DNA of 64,000 bases, taken from positions 3,596,001 to 3,660,000 of the forward strand of contig NC_085888.1 in assembly GCF_035222375.1 (NCBI RefSeq), written 5' to 3'. Positions within the stretch are counted from its first letter, which is position 1. Every line of letters begins with the position of its first letter. The notes below the pieces were generated by a model. That model ran no database searches, was not told the origin of the DNA, and saw only the letters and a list, made by a program, of their open reading frames with translations. Positions 26,034 through 38,473 of this stretch are shown piece after piece. The translations under genes were made by a program, and so were the position numbers. This stretch comes from Podospora pseudocomata (Eukaryota > Ascomycota > Sordariomycetes > Sordariales > Podosporaceae).

Positions 26034-27794
26034 TCATTTGGATACATGTCTAACAGGGATGAGCCGAATGTTCAGCGGCTTCTTGACCCAGAGACCAAAG
26101 GACTTTGCCTTCGGAAACATTTGTGACTTTTCGTCGGCCAGAGCCAAGTCAAAGTTCCAGATGAACCTTGCTAAGATGACCCGCATTTCGACGTATGCCA
26201 AACTATTGCATCGTAGTCAGAATAAGTCCCGAGGCTAGGTAAAGCTATGTAGGCGATACTTACTTTTTGCCAATGCAGTTTCGTGGGCCAACTGAAAATG
26301 GCTGCAGTGCACTGTGTCTACTCTTGTCGAACACTATGCCTTCAAAGCTTTCTCCTCCAAGCCAACGCTCGGGGATGAACTTGTCGGGCTCAGTGAAGTT
26401 GCGGGAAAGGTGGTTCACAGCCCACGGCCAGATCTCGAGGCCGGTCTTGAATCAGTTCTTGGTTAGCTGGCTATGCGTTATATTTGTTTGCGAGCGTAGG
26501 ACATGAGCTTACATTCTCTGGAATTTGCCATCCCAAAATCACGTCCCCACCTTTGGCCGCCTTGCGTGGAAGATTGGCCGGTACAGGCGGGAATAATCTC
26601 ATTGCTTCGTCCAAAACGGCAAGCATATATGTCAATCTGTTGACACTGAAGAAGTTGATCTCATCTTCGCTTTTGAACTGACCCCTGACCTCCTCTGCCA
26701 GCCTTGTCTGCACGCGGGGGTATGTCGCCAGGTAATATGTTGTTGCCGACAGCGCAGTAGCCGTGGTTTCGCTTCCTGCCAGAATCAACAGCCTTGCGTT
26801 CATTGCCATCTCTTCTATTGTCAAGGGTCTTCCGTTGTTGGCCTTGGATCCGTTGGTCAGGGCCTGAACGAAGTCCGGTCTTTCAACACCAGAGTTGAGT
26901 CGCTTGACCACCTGGACACGGGCGAATTCAGCCTGTTCATTGGTATGCTTTGCTGGGTGGTGCCAAGGGGTCAGAACCTTGACGACTCTGGAAAAACTGG
27001 GGAAAAACCAGTTCATAACCAGCAACATGGCGAATTCCTTGACGCCCTTGAGGATGGCCGTGACCCAGGGGTGGTATGAACTGCTCTCCAAGCAACCAAA
27101 AGGAGCACCGAACGACAGGTCACCAATGATATCAAAGGTTGTAAAGTTGAACCAGGCGCCCATGTCCGTAACGGCCTCTTCTCGTCCTCCCTTAGTCAAT
27201 TCCTGCAGACGATCCATCAGCAGGTCGATGTACTGCGTGATAAGGGGTTGCTGGTCCTGCATCGCTTTTGCTGAGAAACCATGGCTCAGGATCTTACGGA
27301 AGTGGCTGTGATCCTCACGGTTCGCGCCCAAGATGTTGTGCATCGACATCTTGTAGAAAACAGGGTCCTTTCCGTGTTCTAGTTGACCAGCCTTGCGGTG
27401 GCCTCGAATGGCATTGTAAGCGTCGGGATGTGCAAAGGAAACACGATTTGGTGCAACGCGGATGACGTCGCCGTATCTCTCGTGCAATCGGTGAATGTTA
27501 CTCGACATTCGTCCTGAAAGCCATGCTCGGGTGTATGGTATCGGCGTCGCCGCCCAAAGCTTTGGACCGGGAAGAGATCGAAGAGGATGGAGGAGCAGGT
27601 TGTAGAGGACTGTAGATAATAGTATCATGATAGTCTGTACCGAAAAGCATTGATCGAGTCAGAAATAGGCGCTCAGGTCAATACAAAGCAACGCGAAGTG
27701 TTGGAGAATGGAGATTTCCTACCGCCTCAGCGAGCCATGTTGGCCAAGCAATGAATGGATACGTCCCGAGAGAAATTCTGTCAAGAATTGCCAT
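26034..27794 (-). CDS. Cytochrome P450, TRI11/CYP65-like
   Basis: This is a membrane-anchored haem monooxygenase. Four exons fit: 27794-27723, 27634-26513, 26445-26264 and 26202-26034, giving 514 residues. The N-terminal anchor is split by intron 1 and is followed by the proline-rich hinge LRSLPGPK. The oxygen-binding I helix is AGSETTATAL. The ExxR motif is DEAMRLFPP. The haem loop is FSVGPRNCIGK with the Cys ligand, directly before intron 3. The next exon continues NLAYVEMRVILARF as expected. Overall it looks like the isotrichodermin C-15 hydroxylase (CYP65) type often found in secondary-metabolite clusters. The substrate cannot be told from sequence. Confidence 0.92.
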
Positions 27795-29236
27795 GGTGCA
27801 GCTCGTAAAGTATGGGGGTTATTGTCAAGGTAAGTATTGGGGGAGAAAGGTGGCTCTGAGGTTCAATAAGTAAGGTAGGTGTCGCCATCACTCGCTGTAA
27901 GCACCCGTTGCATAACATGTAATGTATTCGGGCATAGGACGGCAGTGTTGGCATGCCACATTGTTCCTGCGGTCGGAGGAAAAGGGACTCGAAGAAGGTA
28001 CACTGGACACCATCATCAGGGAACGTCAACGTCGGCGTTAACACATTTAGTCATCAGCCTCGGTGCAAGGAATTGACCGTCGAATGGATACGCCCCGTCG
28101 TATCGCCATGTTGTACACCTCCACTAGGTGTTGCTCATTGAGAGTGTGACTAGGTGCTCATTTCGACAGTTCCACAGTCATTGCGACGTGAGATGTGGGC
28201 AACATGAACGCAATTCATCATCATTCACTCAACGTTGTACTCGCGCTCAACGGTTCCATTCAGCACCGAATGATCATCAGCGCGTCGTTAAGTTTACCAC
28301 TGTCGGCAATTCGTAATACAGTAATCATCTCAGGCTCGTCTTGCCCCTACGCTGACAACCTCCAACATCGATTTCGAGCCGCGGCTGCTCGGCAACCGCT
28401 AATGTCAGGTCGCACACAAACAATATCATATGTTTGCTAGATTTATGGTCATATAAGATAATTCTGGAAACATACTCGAATAGCGAGGTAGGTACTTGAA
28501 GTTCAGGCAGGACAACACCAAATGATTCAATATTTCACCTTTCGGCTTTGTAGAGGCAACCGCAACATTCCACCGGGCAGGCTGGTAAAGCATTAGAAAG
28601 TGAAAAAGGACCACAGGTAGTGCCAAATTCAGTAGCCCAGAACCATTGCTGGTCCATCTCGATGCTTTCGGCGGGCCCTCCGAACTACACATAGATTTGT
28701 TTTCAGACACACTTCACGGTGAGCAAACCCTCCTATTATCGGGGTGGGTTTTGCTGGAGCGTCGTACAACTAAGTAACACGTCAGAGAAACTGCGCGCAA
28801 TATTTGGCCTAGTACAATGATTCGCTTCGTTGCTTCCGACTGCAACCCCTCGTAGACACGTGCCATGCCAGACCTCCGAGCTGTCTCCAACAATCGATAG
28901 CTACCTACTTCAGACGACACCCGCCAGCTCCCCCACCAAGCTCACCTCGCACTAAGCTGTCCTTAGTGGCGGCAAGCAAATCTACTGCCGAGACGGAACC
29001 ATGCGGGGCCTTTACCCGCTCAACTTCATCCGGGAAATCGACCTGGCCCTGTTATGGTCTCGACATCCTTTGTCAGCTGGTGGGCAGCGACATGGCTGCT
29101 GGTTGTGCGAACTTCGTTATATCCTGATTGCATTTGTCCGCTGAGACACTCACCACCCACACACGACACTACCTGCCATTGGATTACCTAGTTACCACAC
29201 GTTCAGTTCGCCATCGTGGGTGGGAAACTGCAAGCC
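27795..29236. other. Divergent promoter region between two P450s
   Basis: 1.4 kb between two divergently transcribed P450 genes. No coding signature is seen. One copy of the AGGTAGGTACTT-type motif lies near 28486. It probably contains both promoters. Confidence 0.5.
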
Positions 29237-31130
29237 ATGCTCGCAGACAGGCTTTTGGACAATATCATATTGGCCAAGTGCCAGTTGGCCATTGCCGACG
29301 TCGGTATTGACAATGTCGTCCTCGGTTTGTTGACCGTCGCAGTCATTGCTGTTGCAGTCGACTACGCGCACATGCTCTATCTGAGATCAAAGATGCCACC
29401 TGGGCCCTTCCCGCTACCCATTGTTGGCAACACATTCTCGCTCCCAGACAACAAGCCATGGATCTACTTTGAGGAGCTGTCCAAGAGATACAACACACCA
29501 CTTATCACATACTGGATTGGGCGGCAAGTACCTAGGTAGCTTTCACAACCAGAAATCGAGTTGCTAACGCCCTGTTCACGCAGGAATCCCACACTTTGGA
29601 TCAACGAAGCTTGGTGTGCCCATGAGATATTTGAGAAGAAGGCTCAAATCTACACTTCAAGGCCTCGGATGATTGTTTTTGGAGAGCTAGGTTCGGGTCA
29701 GTCAAACCTGGTGACGATGCAAATTCGCAACCAAGAGGAGCGCGAGCGATGGCGAATTCACCGCAAGCTGATGCACATTGGAGTTGGCGTGCAGTCGGTC
29801 CGGGGATATCGCGCTATCCAGAACAATGAAAGTAAAATCATTGCCTTGGACTTTCTGAGGGAGCCCAAGGAGTACGTCAAGCACCTAGAGAGGTATGCCA
29901 CGAGCGTCGTGTCTATCATTGCGTTTGGACGAAGGGTTGCCAGCTACAATGACCCCATCATCACGGAGGTTATTGCCTTGATGCAGCTGGCAGCTGATCT
30001 CAACGTTCCCGGCAAGTCTTTCCCCATGCTGCTCGAGACGTTTCCTAGTGAGTATCCCTGTCCTGTTCAGACATGCGGAAAGCCGACTGACCAAATCAGT
30101 CCTTGCCAAGTTTCCGCGATTCATGCCGTGGTTCAAGGGACTCGGAAGTCGTAACTCAAAAGGCGGTCACTACTTCTTCTACACGCTGGCCGAGGAGGCT
30201 ATCGAGCAGTACAACCAAAAGTCCCCTTCGGAACAAGCCAGCATGCCTACGCCCTATGTCAAGACTCTGTTCGAAGAAGCTGATAAGTACAAGTTGCCAG
30301 TCGCCGAGCTCTCCGGTTTGACCGGAAACCTCTTTGGTGCCGGGGCCGACACATCCTCAAGCACACTTGTCAGCTTTATCTTGGCATGCTGCGCGTTTCC
30401 AGAGACTGTGAAGAAGGCCCAGGAAGAGCTCGACCGGGTGATCGGGCCGAATCGCTCACCACACTGGGACGACTCACCAAACCTGTCTTACATCAACGCC
30501 TTTGTACGAGAAGTGCTTCGCTGGAGAAGCGTAGCTATCATTGGTGGCCAACCTCATTCGCCCACCCAAGATGACACCTACAACGGCTGGCTCATACCCA
30601 AGGGTTCCTGGATCCAAGGCAACGTCTGGGCCATTCACCATCATGAGAGAGAGTTTCCAGACCCGGACCGTTTCTACCCAGATCGATACCTGGAGGGCAA
30701 TGATTACAAGCGCCCGTTCCCTAATGACAAAGGCTACATGACCTTTGGCTGGGGGAGGCGTGTGTGCAGCGGACAAGCACTCGCGGAACAGGGAACATGG
30801 ATCAGTGTTGCTCGACTGTTATGGGGGTTCAACATCCGTAAAGCTCGTGATCCCACGACAGGCAAGGAGATCGATGTGGACATCTTTGCCTTCACCAACG
30901 GTCTGAACATGCGGCCCCAGCCGTTCCCCTGCGAGATCGTGCCAAGGAGCCAGGAGATCAAGGAAGCTATCGAGCGGGAGGGGCGGCAAGCGTTGCAAGA
31001 TCTCAAAATCCATGACGGGGAGAGTCAATACAGGATGAGCACGTTCTACCAGCAACAAAAGAAAAAGGTGGCTCAGGAGCCCATCATCGATGAGAAGGGC
31101 AACGTCAGGTTTGTCAAGGTCGGGCAGTGA
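29237..31130 (+). CDS. Cytochrome P450, O-methylsterigmatocystin-oxidoreductase-like
   Basis: Haem monooxygenase with an N-terminal membrane helix at about residues 20-40 and the hinge KMPPGPFPLPIVGN. Three exons fit: 29237-29535, 29584-30047 and 30100-31130, giving 597 residues. The I helix is FGAGADTSSSTL, ExxR is EVLRWR, and the haem loop is FGWGRRVCSGQALAEQ. The type resembles the CYP64/OrdA-like group. The protein is about 70 residues longer than usual because a charged tail follows the last P450 strand (from about residue 530). The ATG at 29237 is the first in frame before the anchor. It is divergent from the other P450, so co-regulation is possible. Confidence 0.92.
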
Positions 31131-32209
31131 CCTCATGCAAGAAAGTACAAGGGATGATAGGAGGAGTCTAGTGAAAGAGGCAAAACTGAAACTTTATTGA
31201 TACAACGCCCTTGCACACAAGTAACCACGCCAATGCCGTTGTTTGGATGTCAAGACATGGTTTAAATCCTCGAACAGTTTTAGTTATCTCGAGGTACCCC
31301 CGAGAATTCTGACCACAGACTAAAACATGGTCAACATGGCGGTTTTACGTTATAAAAATATCACGAGATATGACCGTCGCTGCGATCCATGAAATGAAGA
31401 GCATTCAAGTCGAAGCAATCGAAGGCGGTTGTGGTAGGCGAGTAACCCTAACCCTGTAATGCCCCTGAACCCCTGAGAACCGGAAAACAACACCCAGTGT
31501 ACCTACTCCAACAAAGGACATGGCTTGTCAAAAAATGGCCCTGCATGCTCTGTGTTAGCGTAGGCGACGTCACGCGGGCAGTTCTCCATCCAACGCAAGC
31601 TTTTCTTTCCCTTTTTCTTTCAGCTTCAGTTTGGAGAAATCGCGGCACTGGCGACGATCGTGTGGGCATGTGGCAATCCCCAAGACCTGGTCACCTGGGA
31701 TGCGGGGGTGTATTCCCCGCATTCACAGTGAAGCGCGTTCTCCAGGGTCATGGGAAAACGCGTGACGCCCACGCCGAGAACGACTTCATACGCTTGGTTG
31801 ATGTTCAGCTGTTGGGCGCACCTATTCGGCATCTGATGTGAGGGGCACACTACCAACATGTCGGATCATGGTGTCAGTGTGGAGGCGAGGAAATCCCGAT
31901 CCGGAAATCGAAACAGTTCGTCGGAGGCAGACAAGGAGAGAGGGAAACGCTGACCGGGGCCGGCACGTCAATAGCCTGATTGCCAAATTCGGGGACAACT
32001 TTATGATGAGGGACGTGCGGTACCAGCAAATTGCCATGCATAAGAGACTGGTCCCCATCATGTAGCAGTTGACGTTGCAGTACATCCAAGTTACAGATAT
32101 AAGCTGTTGATAGACTCAACAAACCACCCACGCACCCGTTTCATAGCCAGACTTATCACCATACCTACCTTCTCCAACCGCCAGACCAACACCACAGAGA
32201 CTCACAATC
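31131..32209. other. Intergenic with telomere-like and GGGGTTCA-like motifs
   Basis: No gene is supported. At 31443-31455 the sequence TAACCCTAACCCT is two telomere-type units, followed within 10 bases by CCCCTGAACCCCTGAG. The same two motifs lie close together again near 40208-40240. Confidence 0.55.
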
Positions 32210-33584
32210 ATGACCCCCACGCCCACCGGCATCAACGTGATAATTGTCGGCGCCGGCTTCGGTGGCCTTACAGCAGCAATCGAGTGCCACCGACAAGGCC
32301 ACAACGTCACCATCTATGAGAACTTCCCCGCTCTCAAAACACTCGGCGACATCATCTCCTTTGGTGCCAACGGCGGGCGTATCTTTGCCCGCTGGGCCGA
32401 CGGCGCCATTGCCAGAAAGCTCCGTTCCCTCTGCATCGACCTCACAGACTACGGCTTCCGCATTCACAAGTACGACACGGGCGAGGTAGTCTACCACCAA
32501 CCCACCCCACCCCAGCGCGAGGAGGCGCCCGTCTTCAATGGCCACCGCGGCGAGCTGCATGAGGTGGTGTTCAACTACGCCAGGGACGAACTCGGCATCC
32601 CGATCCACCTCGGCCAACACGTCGATGAGTACTTTGAAACAGAGGACAAGGCCGGAATCGTGCTCAAATCTGGAGAGCGGGTCGAGGCCGACATTGTCAT
32701 TGGGGCTGATGGCGTCAGATCAAAGGCGAGGGAGCTTGTTCTTGGGTACGTGGACAAGCCCAAGAGCAGCGGCTATGCTGTCTGGCGGGCGTGGTTCTCT
32801 AACAAGGACATGATTGCCGACCCACGCACCAAGGAGTTTTGTGAGAATGGGGATACGTTCAACGGCTGGATCGGGCCCGACGTGCACTTCCTCTTCAGCA
32901 CAATCAAGGGTGGCAAGGATTGCTGTTGGGTGCTCACCCACAAAGATGAGCACGACATCGATGAGTCGTGGTCTTTCCCGGGCAAGCTGGAAGACGTGTA
33001 CAAGGTTTTGGAGGGGTGGGATCCCGTCTGCAAGGCCATCGTGGAGAAGACCCCGAGCTTGGTGGACTGGAAGTTGGTCTACCGAGACCCCCTGCCCACC
33101 TGGGTGAGCAAGCACGCGCGGATTCTGCTCTTGGGTGACGCTGCCCACCCATTCTTGCCTACCAGTGCCCAGGGAGCCACTCAAGCGATGGAGGATGGTG
33201 TCACGATTGCCGTGGCCTTGAAGCGCGGGGGGAAGGATGGTGTCCCAGCTGCAGTGAGGGCTCACCAAGAGCTCAGGTATGCTCGGCAACGTCTCGAGTC
33301 TGGATTGGGTGTTCCGCTAACATGACAACAGATATGAACGCGTTAGAGCTGTGCAAAAGACTGGCGAGTCCACTCGCGACAGATGGCACAAGACAGACTG
33401 GGAAACTGTTAAACAAAACCCGAAGAGCATTGAGTTCCCCCGAGAGGACTGGATCCATGGCTTTGACGCTGAAAAGTACGCAGAGGATAATTACGACGAG
33501 GCGATCAAGAAGCTGGCAATTAAGCAGGAGCCAGAGGAGGAAACCGCTCCGTTGGCAACTGTCCCTCCTGCTGTAGTGGTTTAG
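32210..33584 (+). CDS. FAD-dependent monooxygenase, salicylate hydroxylase-like
   Basis: Group A flavoprotein aromatic hydroxylase, using NAD(P)H and O2. Two exons fit: 32210-33276 and 33332-33584, giving 439 residues. The N-terminal FAD motif is VGAGFGGLTAAIE. The middle motif is DIVIGADGVRSKARE. The second FAD-binding motif is GDAAHPFLPTSAQGATQAMEDG. The C-terminal exon continues RYERVRAVQKTGESTRDRWH, as in fungal salicylate-hydroxylase-like proteins. Next to it are an aldehyde dehydrogenase and a dihydroxybenzoate-decarboxylase-like enzyme, so an aromatic acid is a reasonable substrate guess. Many relatives act on secondary metabolites instead. Confidence 0.92.
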
Positions 33585-33791
33585 AATTTCGTTACCTTGG
33601 GTACCTAGTCATGAAGTCCAGTCGTGGCGCTTGGGAGCATGTTTTGCTTGAGCTGTAGAGGTAGTTTCCAATATCATCCTTGTTGAACAGGATGCCTTGT
33701 TTTATGTGAAAACCCTAGTTGAAAACGGACATGCTCCTGGCCAACCCTCTAGCTACCTGTCAGTAATTGCATAGAGATATCTACGTACAAT

Positions 33792-35366
33792 TCACTCTTC
33801 TTCTAAGGCCATGATAACGCTCTTCACCTCCAGAAAGTTGTCCATGCTGCACAATGCCCCCTCGCGCCCCTGTCCACTTCCCTTGTACCCACCAAAAGGT
33901 AGGTCATATGCAGTATTCGGGCTGGTGGTGTTGATGCCTACATATCCACTCTCCAGCGCTTGTACGACTCTCATGGCTCTGCTGATGTCCTTGGTGAAGA
34001 CCGAGGCATACAACCCAAACTCGGTATCATTCGCCTTGGCAATGGCCTCCTTCTCGGTCTCAAAGGTGTTGATGATAACCACTGGCCCAAACACCTCTTC
34101 CTTGGTTATTTTAGCCTCCTCTGGGGTATTCAGGAAGATGGTCGGTTCGATAAAGTATCCATTCGAGGTCTCCAAGTTTCCCGACCCCCCAAGAGCGAGA
34201 GTGGCGCCCGAGTCTTTCGCCGAGTTGATGTAAGAAAGCACATGCTTATACTGAAGCTCATCTGCCTGGGGGCCATGATTCGTCTCTTTGTCCAAAGGGT
34301 TGCCTGACTTGACGCTCGAGCTGTAGCTAACTTTGAACTGCTCGACGAATTTCTCAGCGATGGTCGACTGTACGTAGATGCGGGAATTGGCCATGCAAAC
34401 CTGCCCAGAGTTGAACTGCATGCTCCAGCGGGTCTGGGCAACCGCCTTCTCGAGGTTTGCGTCGTCGAAGATGATGGCGGGTGACTTGCCTCCAAGCTCG
34501 AGAATGACCTTCTTGAGATTTGTTCGCGCCGCCTCCTCCTGGATGAGCTTTCCCGTACGGCTCGAGCCTGTAAAGCTCAGTGCCCTGACGTCCATGTGGC
34601 GGGACAGGATCTGACCAGAGGGGATGCCGTGACCGGAGAGAACATTGAAGACCCCCGGGGGGAAGCCTGCTTCTTTGACGAGCTTGGCGATTCGAGCAAC
34701 TGCCAGAGGCGCCTTCTCCGAAGTTTTGAGAACAATCGTGTTTCCCGTTATCAGCGCTGGCGCTGACTTGGACGCAAAAAAGTGCACTGGCACATTCCAC
34801 GGAATGATGAGAGCTACCACCCCGAATGGCTGGCGAAGCGTCATGGTGACATGACCAGGGGTGTTGACACTGGCCTGGCCCTGAATATGGGGCCAGGCCT
34901 CGGCGTAGTGGTCATATTGCCCGGCTGCGGATTCGGCGAAGAAGTGGGTAGAAACGGGCATCCCCATCGCCACAGCGTCCAGCTTGGCAATTTCATCTCT
35001 GTGCTCCCGGATAAGAGCGGCGAGCTTCTTCAGGTAAACAGCACGTTTTGCTGGACCCAGCGCTGACCAAGCGGGGAAGGCTGCTTTGGCTGCAGCCACC
35101 GCTCTATTGGTGTCATCTGCGGTAGCTTCAGGAACTGCGCATCGTCATCAGCTGATGTTCTCGTTAAAATGGAAAAAGTGGGCGATTATTTACCTTCTCC
35201 TGACACTTCTCTAGTGGCGGGATTGTAAACGGAAAATGTCTTGCCATCCGAGGCTTCAACGAGCTAAAGGTATGTCAGTGGGCTTCTAGGTACTTGGCAA
35301 CCATGGGAACCACACCTCTCCATCTATCAACATCCGTGGCCGGATGGGACTGGTGCTAAATGCCAT
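33792..35366 (-). CDS. Aldehyde dehydrogenase (NAD(P)+-dependent)
   Basis: Oxidises an aldehyde to the acid. Three exons fit: 35366-35316, 35263-35194 and 35134-33792, giving 487 residues, the normal length. The general-base glutamate is in VILELGGKSPA. The catalytic cysteine is in NSGQVCMANSR. The oxyanion and cofactor region is IIPWNVPVHFFASK, and FTGSSRTGK matches the nucleotide-binding turn. The small first exons restore the usual lead (MLIDGE, then SVYNPATREVSGEVPEA), which supports the start at 35366. It is convergent with the FAD monooxygenase (about 200 bp apart). The family resembles salicylaldehyde and vanillin-type dehydrogenases, but the substrate is not certain. Confidence 0.93.
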
Positions 35367-36744
35367 CCTGGCTTGATTCTGAGGTTATGTCACTGATACA
35401 GTGTAAAGGGGGCGGAATTCACACCAAGTTGCCGTGAGTCGTGGTAGGCAGGTAGGTACCTTAGGCAATGGTGAAAGAAAGTTTCCACAGGAATTGGCCA
35501 GAACATGAAAGTAAACTTGCGATGAAGTCTTCTTTCGGCGTTAAGTTCCACCGGCATCCATAAGCCAGTTTGATCCGCGTCCCTATATCAAGATATGTTA
35601 ACCCCGCAGTAACATTGTCTCCATTTTGGGAAGCTGAAACCGGGTAGCTTTATCCGGCCGATTGCAACGAAACAATAGGAAGTGAGAGGCGGATGGCGAG
35701 GTGACTAAGCGTTGCTGTGACATAATACGTGATCACAAGTAGGTAGACATCTAGAGGTTATTCATTCACTACGAGGTTACGCTGTGCATTCACAAGGGTT
35801 CTCCACAGAACACTCCCTGTCGGCGGACCGCTGCTTGGAATCAGATGGTGGACAGGGAGCGTCCCGTCAGGTTGGGAAGCATTTGCGGGAATGAGGCTCC
35901 ATCGGCAGGGCACCTGCCCCTGGGGCTGTGGATACCTACTTGGGCTCGACATCACGACAACCTCTACCATGTTGCAATTACAGTGATTCACGCCCGACTC
36001 CCTCAAACTCGACAAAATCATACGCGGCTTACTTTCTCTTTTTGGACCACCAAATCTCGGTCATACTCGTATACGACAGGCAGTGCGTTTAACTGGCGAG
36101 TAGAAATCATCACAACGACATCATAAACGTATGATAGTAGGATCATACGATAAGGTTGTCAACTCGACGAACCAACATTTCGTCTGATGCAGGGATATTT
36201 CATGAATCCAAGATGAGCCTTGCCTGTATTCAACGACCGATCGCTGTTGACGCCACGTGGGATTCCATCCAGCTGGGTCGCTATCTCCACTCTAGGCCAG
36301 GGTCCAAAGACGAGGCCATCCCCAAAATCCCTATCATGGACGAGCGGGCCTTGCGGGGACACTAAGAGTTGGGTCAAACGCTGGATCTTTGTGAGGCTCC
36401 ATTTTTGACTGCCCAAATTCCCACCCATGGGTCCATTTCTCCGGGCTCGTCATCTTCATCTTATCGGGCTCGAGGATGCCATTTGCCGTTGGGGATTGGG
36501 GGTCCATTCGGGGGGTCGGGGCCCATTTGCCGCAGACAGCGGGCCGGAACCATTGGCCTTGGCAACAGCCCATGGGTTCATCTCCCGGGATTTGACCCCC
36601 CACCCCAGGTGCCAGTTGGGCATGCTTGTTTTTGGTCATCCTCAAGTCTTTAAAACCTTCAACTGTGCTGCTTGTTTCCACCCTCGAGGTTATATCATTG
36701 CCTGCCGTTCTCTCTGTCGCTCAAGCCAAACTGCACATCACAAC
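35367..36744. other. Divergent intergenic region
   Basis: Promoter space between the aldehyde dehydrogenase and the amidohydrolase. No gene signature is seen. An AGGTAGGTACCTTAGG copy lies near 35450-35465. Confidence 0.5.
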
Positions 36745-37894
36745 ATGACCTTCCAGAAAGCTCCCAAAGGCACCATCGCCATCGAAGAGGCCGTCCTCGA
36801 CCCCGCCGGCCTCAGTTGGATCTCTGCCTCGGCGCCCCTCTTCAACCCAGGACATCGCCAAACACCTCCGGACTCGCCTTCCGGCTCTCCTCCCGGTTCT
36901 CCTACCCGTCACTCTCACCTTACATCTCTTCTCCAAGATGTCCACACTACCCGCCTTCATCAGATGGACACACATGGCGTGGAATACATGCTTCTGTCTT
37001 TGACTTCCCCCGGACCCCAAGGCGAATCAGACCCTGCCAAAGCCGCGATCATCGCCCGTGAGGCCAATAACTGGCTCTCAGAGCAAGTGAAACTCAACCC
37101 AGCGCGTTTCGGGGGTCTCGCGTCACTTTCCATGCACAACTCTGCTGATGCTTCAGCTGAAGCAGTTCGGGCAGTGAAGGAACTGGGATTTTTCGGTCTG
37201 ATCATCAACGACTACCAGGATTCCTCACCTGGTGCTCCCAACGCGGACAAGGAAGGCAAGATCTACTACGACGGTGAAGGATTTCACGAGTTTTGGAAGA
37301 CTGTTGAAGAACTGGACGTGCCAGTGTATTTGCACCCTCGATACCCGGCGGCACAGGACCTCGAGCCTGGGACCAAATGGGGAGATAGGAAGCAGATTCT
37401 CGGGGCCGCGGTTCAGTTCCATTTGGATCTGAGCACGCATGTGTACGCACTGTGTTCATCGGGCGTATTCGATCTCTTTCCACGAGTCAAGGTCGTTATT
37501 GGACACTTGGGAGAAGGGCGAGTCGTCAATATGTGTCATCTACGTGATATCAACTGCTAACGTGACATCCAGGATTCCCTTCAATCTTTGGAGGGCAGAC
37601 CACTGGTATAACAAACCCGTGAAGAAGGCCACCCGACCGTCCAAGGAGGACTACACCTACTATTTCACCCACAACATTTCCATCACCACGTCGGGAAACT
37701 TTAACGAGCCAGGCCTCAAGTTTTGCATAGATCAAATCGGAGTGGAACGGTGTCTATTCTCAATTGATTACCCATACGACACCATTGCAGAGGCACAATA
37801 CTGGTGGCACGGCGTGGACTTGCCAGCCGATCAGAAAGAGCTGGTAGCAAGGGGAAACGCCATCCGTTTGTTCAAACTGCCATTGGATCCTTGA
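36745..37894 (+). CDS. Amidohydrolase, 2,3-dihydroxybenzoate decarboxylase-like
   Basis: Metal-dependent decarboxylase of the amidohydrolase-2 (ACMSD/2,3-DHBD) family, expected to be cytosolic. I model 36745-37532 and 37573-37894, 369 residues. Visible family marks: GTIAIEEAV at the N-terminus, GVEYMLLSLTSPGPQG, RFGGLASLSMHN, VPVYLHPRYP with a metal His, VVIGHLGEG with another His, and CLFSIDYPYDT with the catalytic Asp. Two oddities exist. Residues about 36-58 are Pro/Ser-rich and replace the usual helix before DVHTTRL. The only donor in phase at the intron is the weak GTGTCA at 37533, which leaves extra residues between HLGEGR and IPFNLWR. Either a small frameshift or an unusual splice site may be present. 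Confidence 0.82.
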
Positions 37895-38473
37895 TTCCTA
37901 GGTACCTGGTCGCTTGGCGGAACCCGGCTTTGGGGGTTCTCGACAACGGCTTTTGTCTTTATATTCACGATAGGTCTGGTTTCTTTTCGGTTGTATACCT
38001 TATAGGGCGATAGGATTTTGGCTTGTATTTGGTCTTTGCCATAGTACCTATACCTTGGTTGTTTGTCTAGGTATTCTACCTTTTGGAGGTGTACGTCTGT
38101 TGGAATCTTAACCTTTTCGCTGCGAAGTGAACAACCCCACGAAGTGGAAACTGCCGGTTACCTTATCATGCCAGGCTGTCCATTTGCGGATGGGTAAAAG
38201 CAAGTTGTTAATTACCGCCTACCACGGCTCATCTCCCGGCCCTTCACAATCAAGGTAGTAGTGCTCAATATCATGAGATTCTATCTCAGTGTCACCCTGT
38301 GCTGTAACTTAACGTCAGATTCAACATAGCGTCAAATTTAAAAAGCACCTTCAATATGTACCAGACTTCCTTTTGCCACGTTCAGCTGTTTGAGTATATA
38401 GGGATGTCGTGTGTTGTGATACTGCAGATCATTGTCGTTTCTGCCACGGTAATACTCCTACCGATCAAGGACG
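37895..38473. other. Intergenic, nothing recognised
   Basis: Spacer between amidohydrolase and secreted protein. I see no coding or repeat structure. Confidence 0.5.
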
